From Cyanobacteria bacterium UBA6446 (lineage in GTDB: Bacteria > Cyanobacteriota > Vampirovibrionia > Gastranaerophilales > Gastranaerophilaceae): a stretch of 64,000 nt of DNA. Position 1 is the first letter of the stretch; each line of letters begins with the position of its first letter. The notes under the pieces are model-generated. The model saw only the letters and a list, made by a program, of their open reading frames with translations. It was not told the origin of the DNA and did not search any database. Where the stretch lies: NCBI GenBank assembly GCA_002438405.1, contig DJOE01000002.1, positions 62,001 to 126,000 on the forward strand. Reading direction: 5' to 3'. Both the position numbers and the translations under genes were made by a program. Shown one piece after another: positions 49,340 through 57,637 of the stretch.

Positions 49340-50143
49340 ATGCTTTCAAATAAAAAGGAGAATAAAATGAACACACCTACAAACTTATCTACTTATCAAC
49401 CTATAGACATTAATAAACCATTCCCTTCTAACTATTCACTTTTAACCCATGCTTTCACACTTGCAGAAGTATTAATCACCCTTGGCATAATCGGAGTCGT
49501 TGCAGCTATGACTATTCCGACTTTGATGTCAAATTTTGCAAAACAAAAACTTGAAGAGCAAATCAAAGTTACTTATTCATCAATTCAACAAACAATGAAA
49601 TATATGGATTATGAAGATTTAGGATTTGATGTTTTTCAAGATGGAAATGATGCAACAATAAAAGATTGGTATGACAATTTTATTGCAAAACACATGAAAA
49701 CAGAATCTGTTTGTATCAACAAGGCTGGTTGTTGGCACAAATATGAAGAAGCAAAGGATTTAAACGGAAATAAAAACCCATGGGACAGAGATAACAATAT
49801 AGGTTGGGGTTGGAATATCTTAACCTTTACAACCGCAAAAGGCGCGTGGTTTAATATGGACGGACATTCTCCAAGTGCTTGCAAAAATGAGTTTGGAATT
49901 GATACTGGAAATAATACCTGCCTTGTTATTTATTTTGATGCAAATGGAGATAGAAAACCTAATCAAGTGGGCAAAGATATTCAAACAGTGGTTTGGACAG
50001 AGCGAGGTTTGGTTCCCGCTGGAGCTAGTAAAACGAAAGAAGAAATTAATAATAACTGTTTAAAAGGTAATGGATATTGGTGTTTAAGCAAAATTATTGA
50101 CAATTCGTGGAAAATTCCTGATGAATTGTGGAAAAGAAAGTAA
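49340..50143 (+). CDS. Prepilin-like protein (pair 4)
   Basis: 267 residues. Leader of about 37 residues, with NLSTYQPIDI, then HAFTLAEVLITLGIIGVVAA, MTIPTLMSNFAKQKLEEQIK and a globular domain with YEDLGFDVFQDGNDATIKDW, CINKAGCWHKYEEAKDLNGN, VVWTERGLVPAGASKTKEEI. It is highly similar to the prepilin at 31339. Two possible starts each with a Shine-Dalgarno: ATG 49340 (AGGGGG) and ATG 49367 (AAAGGAG). Divergent from XRE 48998. Confidence 0.86.
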   Translation: MLSNKKENKMNTPTNLSTYQPIDINKPFPSNYSLLTHAFTLAEVLITLGIIGVVAAMTIPTLMSNFAKQKLEEQIKVTYSSIQQTMKYMDYEDLGFDVFQDGNDATIKDWYDNFIAKHMKTESVCINKAGCWHKYEEAKDLNGNKNPWDRDNNIGWGWNILTFTTAKGAWFNMDGHSPSACKNEFGIDTGNNTCLVIYFDANGDRKPNQVGKDIQTVVWTERGLVPAGASKTKEEINNNCLKGNGYWCLSKIIDNSWKIPDELWKRK

Positions 50144-50493
50144 TAATGACGTTGCTACGTGTCTCCATGAAAATTCAGGGACAATGTCATTCTGAGGGTG
50201 CAATTGCGACAAAAAAATCTCATAACTTATTATCCAAGTGTTGTGGATTGTTACGTCACTTCGTAATGAAAATTTCACACTTGAAAGTAAATGTTCCTCA
50301 CAATGACATGACTTTTTACATTTCATTACGAGGGAGAGAAGGAATAAAATTGTTAATACAGAGTGAGGTCGTAATCTTAAACGATTAAAAAAAAACTATT
50401 ACCCGCCCTAACCCCTCCCTAATCAGGGAGGAAATAAATTAAAACATAATTAACTTTTCACCCATCACTATTAACCTCTCACCTATAAAACTC
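50144..50493. repeat. 350-base gene-free stretch made of dispersed repeats
   Basis: No credible gene. Contains GTCATTCTGAGGGTGCAATT-type sequence, CACAATGACATGACT and an inverted TTTCATTACGAGGG, all related to repeats in the prepilin leaders near 28411 and 32224. Followed by CCTAACCCCTCCCTAATCAG, a common short intergenic repeat. Confidence 0.6.
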
Positions 50494-50955
50494 CTACTTC
50501 ATTCTTTTAACAATATCATTTGTAATATCGTCACCACCGGAGATGACCATGCCGGTCGGAAGTACAAGATTATAGTTAGATTTTTTAGCTTCGCTTGAAA
50601 TCATTGACTTGATTTTGTTATTAATCACAGTAATCTTAGAATTGTATTCTTCGTCCATATCAAGTTTCTTTTGCTCAATCTCTTTGCGGTATGTTGTTTC
50701 CATTTGCAAAGCCTTATTTTTGTCAGATTCATTCACAATTTCATTCTGAGCTTTTGAAATAAGTGTATTTAATTCTTCCATCTTTTTATCTTGCGATTGT
50801 TTAAGCGATTGAATTTCAGGAGAACTTGTTAAAATAGTCGAAACATCTACAACTGCAACTTTGTATCTAGGAAAAGATACCGCAGCATCATTTATGTTAT
50901 AACCTACAAAAAATACTAAAACACACGCAATAATAAACCAAATATTGTTTTTCAT
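50494..50955 (-). CDS. OmpH/Skp-like periplasmic chaperone
   Basis: 153 residues. Signal peptide or anchor IWFIIACVLVFFVGYNINDA. The mature part follows OmpH/Skp: YKVAVVDVSTILTSSPEIQS, a long coiled-coil (KKMEELNTLISKAQNEIVNE...YRKEIEQKKLDMDEEYNSKI) and the closing NYNLVLPTGMVISGGDDITN then DIVKRM. Skp trimers hold unfolded outer membrane proteins in the periplasm. Lineage members often exist in several copies. Minus-strand single gene. Confidence 0.85.
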   Translation of the reverse strand: MKNNIWFIIACVLVFFVGYNINDAAVSFPRYKVAVVDVSTILTSSPEIQSLKQSQDKKMEELNTLISKAQNEIVNESDKNKALQMETTYRKEIEQKKLDMDEEYNSKITVINNKIKSMISSEAKKSNYNLVLPTGMVISGGDDITNDIVKRMK

Positions 50956-51025
50956 TATATTCCCTAACCTTTCTGAGTACTAAAATATTAAAACTTTTAA
51001 GGGAAAATTTAATTCCCTAATTAGC

Positions 51026-51056
51026 TAAAAAAAATATCCCCTCATTGGGAGATATT
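51026..51056 (-). terminator. Terminator of the gene at 51111
   Basis: ATATCTCCC/GGGGATAT stem (one G-T) followed by eight T residues on the minus strand. Confidence 0.75.
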
Positions 51057-51110
51057 AAATATTAGGAAAATAAAAATGTAAACAAAAAGGAAATTAAGGA
51101 ATCTTATTTA

Positions 51111-51638
51111 TTATGCAAAGATACTTTTCAATGATTCAACATCGTGTTTTTCTTCTTTTTTAGTGCTTCCACCCATAAGAAGTTCTCCATGATAGAACGG
51201 ATTTGAACCATCTCTGTCTTTAGAAGCAGCTGCGGAGAAAATGCTGATGAAATGAGCTGCAGAATTTGTTTCTGTTGCCTTTTGAGTTTCTGTAACAACT
51301 TCATTTACTGCCGGCATATATTTTCCATCAACTTTGTTTGTAATTGCTGCTTGTGAATTCAAATATTGAATAGATTTTAAAGCTGTTTCATTGAAATTAT
51401 ATTGATAAGCATTGTTCATTGCTATTTGTTTTTGAACAGCAGTATCAATTTTACCTTGGTATAAGTCAACACCTAATTCTACTGGTTTTGCAATATTGAT
51501 TTGTTGCGTTGTTGTAGTATTAGTATATTGGGAATTTTTTTGAGCGGCACGACGTAAAATTTCTTGAGATACATCTTTTAATACAGAAGTATCAATGCCT
51601 TTCTTGTATAATGAACTATAATTTACATTTAGACTCAT
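51111..51638 (-). CDS. Orphan soluble protein with FliA-type promoter (175 aa)
   Basis: Not recognised. No signal peptide. Residues 1-40 (SLNVNYSSLYKKGIDTSVLK, then a helix DVSQEILRRAAQKN) and 75-110 (AMNNAYQYNFNETALKSIQY) are likely helical; the middle is Thr/Gln-rich; the C-terminal has HFISIFSAAASKDRDGSNPF. Short repeat-free. It has the best FliA-type promoter of the window (51671-51697), which links it to the sigma factor at 11559. ATG follows a GGGATAAG weak ribosome site. Confidence 0.72.
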   Translation of the reverse strand: MSLNVNYSSLYKKGIDTSVLKDVSQEILRRAAQKNSQYTNTTTTQQINIAKPVELGVDLYQGKIDTAVQKQIAMNNAYQYNFNETALKSIQYLNSQAAITNKVDGKYMPAVNEVVTETQKATETNSAAHFISIFSAAASKDRDGSNPFYHGELLMGGSTKKEEKHDVESLKSIFA

Positions 51639-51670
51639 TAGACTTATCCCTTTGTTTCCTTACAAATATG

Positions 51671-51697
51671 TATTCGGAATATTTTTAGAAAACTTTA
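51671..51697 (-). promoter_or_regulatory. FliA-type (sigma-28) promoter, best copy
   Basis: Minus strand TAAAGTTT (identical to the consensus -35), exactly 11 nt, TCCGAATA. Upstream of the orphan gene at 51111-51638. Confidence 0.6.
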
Positions 51698-51795
51698 GGA
51701 CATGTGTAGTAGATGTTAATATTTTGTTACATTTATAAAACAAAGATTTTGGTTGGATATTTTACATCGTTTATTTTTAAGATATAATCAATATT

Positions 51796-53598
51796 ATGAA
51801 AACTAGAGAAAACGTAAGAAATTTTTGTATAATTGCCCACATTGACCATGGAAAATCAACTTTAGCTGACCGCCTTTTAGAAAAAACCGGTACTGTAGCT
51901 CAACGAGATATGCAGGAACAGTTGCTTGATTCTATGGATATTGAACGTGAAAGAGGTATTACTATTAAGTTAAATGCTGCCAGAATGAATTATAAAGCAG
52001 CTGATGGTAAGGATTATGAGCTAAATTTGATTGATACCCCAGGACACGTTGACTTTTCTTATGAAGTATCTAGGTCATTAGCTGCTTGTGAAGGAGCATT
52101 GCTTATTGTCGATGCAACACAAGGAGTTGAAGCACAAACATTGGCAAATGTTTATTTGGCTATTGAGCAAAATTTGGAAATTATTCCGGTTATTAATAAA
52201 ATTGATTTACCATCAGCCGATGTTGAACGTGTAAGACAAGAGATTGAAGAAATTTTAGGAATTGATGCATCAATGGCAATTCCCGTAAGTGCTAAAACCG
52301 GTGTTGGTATAGATGATGTTTTGGAAGCAGTTGTAAATTATATTCCGGCTCCGATTGATAATTCTGACAAACCTCTAAGAGCATTGGTTTTTGATAGTGT
52401 ATATGACCAATATTTAGGTACTGTTTGTTACTTCAAAGTTGTTGACGGAAGTATTTCTGTTGGAGATAAAGTTCGATTTATGGCTTCTAATAAAGAATAT
52501 GAAGTTGTTGAACTAGGGTATCAGACGCCAGCTAGAAAATCTGTTCAAAAATTGACTTGCGGAGATGTTGGATATTTTGCAGGTTCAATTAAGGAATTAA
52601 CTCGTTTTGTAGGTGATACAATCACAAATGTTGAAAATCCGGCTTCTGAACCTCTCCCAGGGTATAAAGAAGCATTACCAATGGTATTTTCAGGTATGTA
52701 TCCTGTTGATAATGAAGATTATGCAGACCTTAAAGAAGCACTTGAGAAATTAAAACTTAATGATAGCAGTATTACATTTGAACCTGAAACATCAAATGCC
52801 TTAGGATTTGGTTTCAGATGCGGTTTCTTGGGTATGCTCCACATGGAAATTGCACAAGAAAGATTAGAAAGAGAATATAATCTTTCCCTTGTTACAACCG
52901 CTCCATCTGTAGTTTATAAGGTTCACAAAACAAATGGAGAAGTTATTGAAATTGACAACCCATCAAATCTTCCGGCTGCACAGTATAGAGATTATATTGA
53001 AGAACCTTATGTGAAAGTTCAAATCATTACTCCGAATGAATATGTCGGAACTCTAATGGAATTGTCACAAGCTAAACGTGGTATTTACAAAAACATGCAC
53101 TATCTTGATAAAGTTCGTGTTGATTTAACTTATGAAATTCCTTTGAGTGAAGTAATTACAGATTTTTACGACCAATTGAAATCAAGAACAAAAGGTTATG
53201 CAAGCTTAGACTATGAATTCAGTGAATACAAACGTTCAAATCTTGTTAAATTAGATATCATGCTTGCAGGAGAAGTTGTTGACGCACTTTCTGTAATTTG
53301 TCATGAAGACAGTGCCTTTTATGTTGGTCAAAAACTTACTGCAAAATTAAAAGACATTATTCCTCGCCAATTGTTTGAAGTACCTATCCAAGCAGCAGTC
53401 GGCGGAAGGGTAATTGCAAGAACAAACATCAAAGCAATGCGCAAAAACGTACTTGCAAAATGCTACGGTGGTGATATTTCACGTAAACGTAAACTTCTTG
53501 AAAAACAGAAAAAAGGTAAAAAACGTATGAAATCTGTAGGAAGTGTTGAAGTTCCACAAGAAGCATTTATGGCAGTTCTTAGCCTCGAGGAGGAGTAA
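51796..53598 (+). CDS. lepA: Elongation factor 4 (LepA)
   Basis: 600 residues. Translational GTPase that back-translocates or helps 30S biogenesis. G motifs: [42 protein letters not shown], and the LepA-specific C-terminal domain with [20 protein letters not shown] followed by [13 protein letters not shown] -10 TATAAT ends 7 nt before ATG with no Shine-Dalgarno sequence, so the mRNA is near-leaderless. The 3' end overlaps the LuxR-type gene on the other strand by 20 bases. Confidence 0.96.
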   Translation: MKTRENVRNFCIIAHIDHGKSTLADRLLEKTGTVAQRDMQEQLLDSMDIERERGITIKLNAARMNYKAADGKDYELNLIDTPGHVDFSYEVSRSLAACEGALLIVDATQGVEAQTLANVYLAIEQNLEIIPVINKIDLPSADVERVRQEIEEILGIDASMAIPVSAKTGVGIDDVLEAVVNYIPAPIDNSDKPLRALVFDSVYDQYLGTVCYFKVVDGSISVGDKVRFMASNKEYEVVELGYQTPARKSVQKLTCGDVGYFAGSIKELTRFVGDTITNVENPASEPLPGYKEALPMVFSGMYPVDNEDYADLKEALEKLKLNDSSITFEPETSNALGFGFRCGFLGMLHMEIAQERLEREYNLSLVTTAPSVVYKVHKTNGEVIEIDNPSNLPAAQYRDYIEEPYVKVQIITPNEYVGTLMELSQAKRGIYKNMHYLDKVRVDLTYEIPLSEVITDFYDQLKSRTKGYASLDYEFSEYKRSNLVKLDIMLAGEVVDALSVICHEDSAFYVGQKLTAKLKDIIPRQLFEVPIQAAVGGRVIARTNIKAMRKNVLAKCYGGDISRKRKLLEKQKKGKKRMKSVGSVEVPQEAFMAVLSLEEE

Positions 53599-53806
53599 TA
53601 ACTCCTTTTATAACAGCAGACAATGAAGCTTCAAGCCTGTTTTTCACACCAATTTTGCGAAGAATTGATGCAATGTGTGCTTTTACAGTATGATCTGTGA
53701 TTGCTAATATTTTAGCAATTTCTTTATTTGTTTTACCCTGTGCAACATATTGTAAAACTTCTAATTCTCTAGCGGTTAAATTGTTCATCTTAATTCTATT
53801 ACTCAT
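53579..53806 (-). CDS. LuxR/GerE-type stand-alone HTH regulator (75 aa)
   Basis: 75 residues, only the LuxR C-terminal DNA-binding domain: [40 protein letters not shown], then [13 protein letters not shown]. No receiver or ligand domain, so like GerE it would act as a small dimeric regulator. The -10 TAGAAT ends 6 nt before ATG (leaderless). A palindromic set of TAGCCA boxes lies 40-70 bases upstream. The overlap with lepA is tail-to-tail. Confidence 0.85.
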   Translation of the reverse strand: MSNRIKMNNLTARELEVLQYVAQGKTNKEIAKILAITDHTVKAHIASILRKIGVKNRLEASLSAVIKGVITPPRG

Positions 53807-53848
53807 AAAGCTATTCTATTATTCCTTCCTTTTATATACTATCATTAC

Positions 53849-53879
53849 CTAGCCATATTACTATTAGCCAAATGGCTAG
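53849..53879. promoter_or_regulatory. TAGCCA-box palindrome upstream of the LuxR-type gene
   Basis: CTAGCCAT (53849-53856) pairs with ATGGCTAG (53872-53879); inside the second part is TAGCCA-AA-TGGCTA. Possible binding site for the LuxR-type protein. Confidence 0.45.
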
Positions 53880-53977
53880 ATTTGTAATACATTCACAATT
53901 AAAAACATTCTAAAAAGTGATAAATATAAAGGGGGTTAATTGTTTATTAAGAAATCTTAATAATTTGTTTTAAAAAG

Positions 53978-54017
53978 GCAATTATTTACAAGTGAAATAC
54001 TTTATATATATACGAGA
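53978..54017 (+). promoter_or_regulatory. Bipartite promoter element, copy 2
   Basis: GCAATTATTTA, 11 nt, CTTTATATATATACGAGA upstream of the gene at 54098; matches copy 1 at 10695 in both boxes (17 of 18 in the second) and in spacing. Confidence 0.5.
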
Positions 54018-54097
54018 TGAAAATCAAAAAATAATAAACGGAATGGAAAACCATTAACACTAAGAGAGTAAGTGAGTAAACAAAGGAGATTCGACAA

Positions 54098-54523
54098 ATG
54101 GGTTTATTAGACGGAATCAACAAAGCAATTGGAAATAGAGTTAGCGGTCAATTATCAGCACCAAAAACTACGAAATCAACAAAAGCTGAAACAGTAGAAC
54201 AAAAACCGTTATTGAGTTTTCAAGGTAATAATTCTATTGGAAGAAAAGAATTAGATAATATTAATCCTTATTTTTCAGTTCAAGGAATGAGTGCTGAATC
54301 TAAAAAAATTGTTGATGATACGAATAAAATAATGGAACAATTAGGATTCAAAAACTATAAGGTTTCAGGAGCACAAGTTGCAAGTGTTACCAAAGGAGTC
54401 AATAATACAGTACTTCCAGGAATGCAATCTGCTGAAAATGGAGCAATTGCAGCAAACTTGACAAGTGTTCCCCAAGGGGATCTTGCGGGTGAGGAATTTT
54501 CTAAATTATTTGCAATTGGCTAA
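54098..54523 (+). CDS. Orphan protein, paralogue A of a tandem pair (141 aa)
   Basis: Not recognised. Residues 1-45 polar with SFQGNN; C-terminal domain (60-141) with KIVDDTNKIMEQLGFKNYKV, SGAQVASVTKGVNNTVLPGM and ENGAIAANL. This segment matches its downstream neighbour: both contain a D-T-N-x-I-(x)6-G helix and SxQVASVxxGVNNxVxPxM. No signal peptide. AAAGGAG 9 nt before ATG. Followed by its own terminator. Confidence 0.75.
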   Translation: MGLLDGINKAIGNRVSGQLSAPKTTKSTKAETVEQKPLLSFQGNNSIGRKELDNINPYFSVQGMSAESKKIVDDTNKIMEQLGFKNYKVSGAQVASVTKGVNNTVLPGMQSAENGAIAANLTSVPQGDLAGEEFSKLFAIG

Positions 54524-54561
54524 GCCATATTAAATTAAACAAGTTTACTCACAATGATTTT

Positions 54562-54592
54562 ATAAGGTCAGTTTTTTAACTGACCTTTTGTT
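54562..54592 (+). terminator. Terminator after paralogue A
   Basis: AAGGTCAGTT/AACTGACCTT stem and T run. Confidence 0.87.
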
Positions 54593-54656
54593 TTGCAAAA
54601 TTTTTACGTATTTATTAAGTAATGTAACGAATTTTCTTAAAATTTAGCCAATTAAT

Positions 54657-54684
54657 TAAAGATTATTAAACTGAATGCCGTATC
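54657..54684 (+). promoter_or_regulatory. Weak FliA-type promoter candidate
   Basis: TAAAGATT, 12 nt (one longer than consensus), GCCGTATC, upstream of paralogue B at 54719. Confidence 0.3.
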
Positions 54685-54718
54685 TAATAATGTGAGTAAA
54701 ATATAAGGAGAACCGAAA

Positions 54719-55135
54719 ATGGCAATCAAATTTAATGGATTCAACAGTTATAACAATTATAACTTTGCTATCGGTCAAAAAGCATCACAAGATGCTCAAG
54801 AAGCTAAAAAAGCAGAAGAATCAAAGGAAATTAAAAAAAGTGAAACAACCTTTAAAGGTTTGGAAAATGAAACAGATTTATTAACCAAAAACCCACAAAG
54901 CTTATATGGTGTAAATTTTACAAAATTCAACACAGAAGATAAAGCTTTGGCAGATAGCACAAATGCAATTTTGGCGAGCTTAGGTTATTCATACAAAGTA
55001 ACAGCTTCACAAGTTGCAAGTGTATCAAACGGTGTGAATAATGTTGTAATGCCATCAATGAAATTAGCAGCAGATGGAGCAGTAGCAGCAAATATTCAAG
55101 ACCCTAACGGACCGTTTGCAGACCTATTCGCATAA
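54719..55135 (+). CDS. Orphan protein, paralogue B of a tandem pair (138 aa)
   Basis: Not recognised. N-terminal AIKFNGFNSYNNYNFAIGQK, a charged AQEAKKAEESKEIKKSE stretch, TTFKG, then the shared domain: ALADSTNAILASLGYSYKVT, ASQVASVSNGVNNVVMPSMK, ADGAVAANIQDPNGPFADLF. Nearly every conserved residue is shared with 54098. ATG with AAGGAGA 7 nt upstream. It ends with its own terminator, so the pair are separate transcripts under different promoters. Probably a lineage-specific family of small soluble proteins. Confidence 0.75.
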   Translation: MAIKFNGFNSYNNYNFAIGQKASQDAQEAKKAEESKEIKKSETTFKGLENETDLLTKNPQSLYGVNFTKFNTEDKALADSTNAILASLGYSYKVTASQVASVSNGVNNVVMPSMKLAADGAVAANIQDPNGPFADLFA

Positions 55136-55181
55136 ATAAGAAAGACAGAAAACTTATAAATTTATATTTACTCACACATTT

Positions 55182-55210
55182 CAGACCGGCATTAACCGGT
55201 CTTTTGTTTT
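55182..55210 (+). terminator. Terminator after paralogue B
   Basis: AGACCGG/CCGGTCT stem and T run. Confidence 0.88.
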
Positions 55211-55214
55211 GTTA

Positions 55215-56447
55215 TTATTTGAATAAAGCGTCAAATATTCCCTCTGAATAAGTCGGGTGAGCAAAGCAAACTTCTTTTAACTTATCAATAGAAATTTCAT
55301 TTTGAATAGCAATCGTAAGTTGTTGAATTAATGCAGAGGCTTCAACAGATACGATATGAGCACCAACAAGTTTTCCGTTCTGAGAAAGAAGTTTTATAAA
55401 ACCATCTGTTTCTCCATCACATTGAGCTTTACCTAACGCAGAGATTAGAACACTAGCTTTTTTATAATCTGTATTTTCTAAATCTTGTTCTCTTTTACCA
55501 ACCCACGTAATCTCAGGTGTTCCATAAACAACTGCAGGAACTAAATCTTTTCGGAATTCAACATGCTCAACTTCTTGAATCGCTTGTTTAATTGCAAAAT
55601 GTGCAAGTTGAATTTCACCTGCAACATCACCAATATATGTAACACCATCAACTTTTTCACACTCATTCGGAGTTCGTCCAACAGCAACAAGGATAATTTC
55701 CGGAGTTAAAGTTTCATCATTTGAAAGAGTTACAATTTTGTCATTAATTTCTTTCACTGAAGTTTGGGTGTAGAATTTGATTTTGTTTGTTTTGAAAATT
55801 CTTTCAACCCTTTTAGAAACCTCAATATCAGCTAAAGGCAAAAGATGAGGCGCAAGTTCAACAACGGTGGTTTCGACACCAAAATTTGACAAAATTCTTG
55901 CCCACTCAATCCCAATTGCACCAGAACCAACAATAAGAATACTTTTGGGGAGAGTAGTTAAGCTCAAAACATCATCTGATGATAACAAAAACTTATGGTC
56001 AAATTCCAAACCTTTAATTATTTTGGGAGAAGAACCTGTCGCACAAATTATTTTTTTGCAATTAAATTTTTCATCACCGACGGAAATTTCATTCTTAGAC
56101 AAGATTTTTGCTTCTTCTCTAACAACAGTAACTTTTGCGTTCTTTAAAGCAAGTTCAATTCCTTTTCTTAATTTTTCAACAGTTTTGTTTTTACGTTCAA
56201 TTACTTTTGCAAAATCGAGTTTAACACCCTCAACAGTTATACCGAATTCTTCTGAATTTTGGATATTTTTATACAATGTTGAAGAATGCAAAATAGATTT
56301 TGTCGGAATACAACCCTTATTAAGACAAACACCGCCGATATTTTCTTTTTCGAAAAGAACAACTTTTTGTCCAAAACTTGCGCCATGAAGAGCCGCCGTA
56401 TAACCAGCAGGTCCTGCCCCAACAATACCTAAATCAAATTTTTCCAT
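55215..56447 (-). CDS. Dihydrolipoamide dehydrogenase-type flavoprotein (Lpd), compact
   Basis: 410 residues, about 50 fewer than typical Lpd. FAD motif LGIVGAGPAGYTAALHGASF, redox-active disulphide GGVCLNKGCIPTKSILHSS, NAD motif SILIVGSGAIGIEWARIL, then VGRTPNECEKVDGVTYIGDV and the dimer-interface His-Glu pair in CFAHPTYSEGIFDALF. Reoxidises lipoyl domains of 2-oxoacid dehydrogenases. The shortening is in the central region between the NAD domain and the interface domain. No E1/E2 genes are close by. It starts 15 bases after alr and is likely co-transcribed. Confidence 0.9.
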   Translation of the reverse strand: MEKFDLGIVGAGPAGYTAALHGASFGQKVVLFEKENIGGVCLNKGCIPTKSILHSSTLYKNIQNSEEFGITVEGVKLDFAKVIERKNKTVEKLRKGIELALKNAKVTVVREEAKILSKNEISVGDEKFNCKKIICATGSSPKIIKGLEFDHKFLLSSDDVLSLTTLPKSILIVGSGAIGIEWARILSNFGVETTVVELAPHLLPLADIEVSKRVERIFKTNKIKFYTQTSVKEINDKIVTLSNDETLTPEIILVAVGRTPNECEKVDGVTYIGDVAGEIQLAHFAIKQAIQEVEHVEFRKDLVPAVVYGTPEITWVGKREQDLENTDYKKASVLISALGKAQCDGETDGFIKLLSQNGKLVGAHIVSVEASALIQQLTIAIQNEISIDKLKEVCFAHPTYSEGIFDALFK

Positions 56448-56462
56448 TATAAAAAATCCTTA

Positions 56463-57590
56463 TTATCTTGTATAAACTCTCGGTAATCTAACCTTTAATC
56501 TGCAAGTTAATTCATAATTGATTGTATTTAGAATTTTAGCCCAGTCATCAATTGAATGTTTTTCATCATCAAGCAATGTAATTACATCACCTAACGCAGC
56601 ATCAACTCCTGTGATATCAAACATCATTTGATCCATTGTAATATTCCCGACTTGCGGAACTTCTACACCATTCAATGTTCCTGTAATTTTGTTAGATAAA
56701 AGTCTAGGAATTCCGTCTGCATAACCAAGCGGAACAGTTGCAATTTTTCTATCACCGTGTGCAGTGAATGTGTGACAATAACTTACACCCTCACCATCTT
56801 TTGCGGTGTGAATATTAACGATTCTACCTTTTAATGAAATCAATTGTTTTAATTTTGGTTTTCTGAATTCTACACCTTGTGGGAAATCCGGATACAAACC
56901 ATACAAAGCAATTCCTACTCTTCGCATATTCGTATTTGGAACATCATAACAAATTGTTCCGACAGTGTTCAAAATATGTAACAACAGTCCTTTGCTATCA
57001 ATATTATCAATTACATTATTCCACTTTTGAATTTGTTCTTTTGCTTTATCAAGCTCTTCTGCAGCTGCAAGGTGTGAAAAAATACCCTTTAATTCTACAA
57101 AATCACTCTTTTGAACTTTTTTAATAAAATCAACCGCCACATCTGCTCTAACACCGATTCTATTCATTCCGGTGTCAATTTTTACGTGAACTTTTGGTTT
57201 AATTCCAGTTCTTTGATAAGTTTGTTCGCATGCTTTTAAGTGTTCATCTGTGAAAATAGCAATAGAAATGTCATTTTTAACAGCACTTTCAATTGCCCAA
57301 ACAGGAACAGCACCAAGCACCAAAATATCGCAATCAATCTTTGCCTGTCTTAAATCTACACCTTCATCAATAGAAGCAACTCCAAGCATGTCAATTCCGC
57401 TTGCCAAAATAGTTGGGGCTAGCATTGTTGCACCATGTCCATAAGCATCGGCTTTTACAACTCCAAGGAGTTTAACACCTTGTGGCACATTCTTTTTAAT
57501 CTCTTTAATATTATTTTCTAAATTTGAAATATTTATTTCTACCCAAGCATCTCTGTGGATATTTATATTTGTTTGTCTTGTATTTTTCAT
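56463..57590 (-). CDS. alr: Alanine racemase
   Basis: 375 residues from ATG 57590; the frame is open for 33 more codons but those overlap the upstream gene and the family starts at AWVEINISNLENNIKEIKKN. PLP lysine in LGVVKADAYGHGATMLAPTI; tyrosine and PLP-phosphate region in SYCHTFTAHGDRKIATVPLG followed by YADGIPRL. Makes D-Ala for peptidoglycan. A -10 TATACT lies 9 nt before ATG, giving a 2-3 nt leader. Together with MurJ and the class A PBP it shows a full cell-wall pathway. Confidence 0.94.
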   Translation of the reverse strand: MKNTRQTNINIHRDAWVEINISNLENNIKEIKKNVPQGVKLLGVVKADAYGHGATMLAPTILASGIDMLGVASIDEGVDLRQAKIDCDILVLGAVPVWAIESAVKNDISIAIFTDEHLKACEQTYQRTGIKPKVHVKIDTGMNRIGVRADVAVDFIKKVQKSDFVELKGIFSHLAAAEELDKAKEQIQKWNNVIDNIDSKGLLLHILNTVGTICYDVPNTNMRRVGIALYGLYPDFPQGVEFRKPKLKQLISLKGRIVNIHTAKDGEGVSYCHTFTAHGDRKIATVPLGYADGIPRLLSNKITGTLNGVEVPQVGNITMDQMMFDITGVDAALGDVITLLDDEKHSIDDWAKILNTINYELTCRLKVRLPRVYTR

Positions 57591-57637
57591 AGCAGTTTTA
57601 GTATATGACAAAATTATTTTATCAGCAAATTTTTTAA

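Noticed and set aside
50144..50400. CRISPR-like array in the repeat stretch
   Set aside because: Repeats are unequal in length and irregularly spaced; no spacers of constant size and no cas genes.
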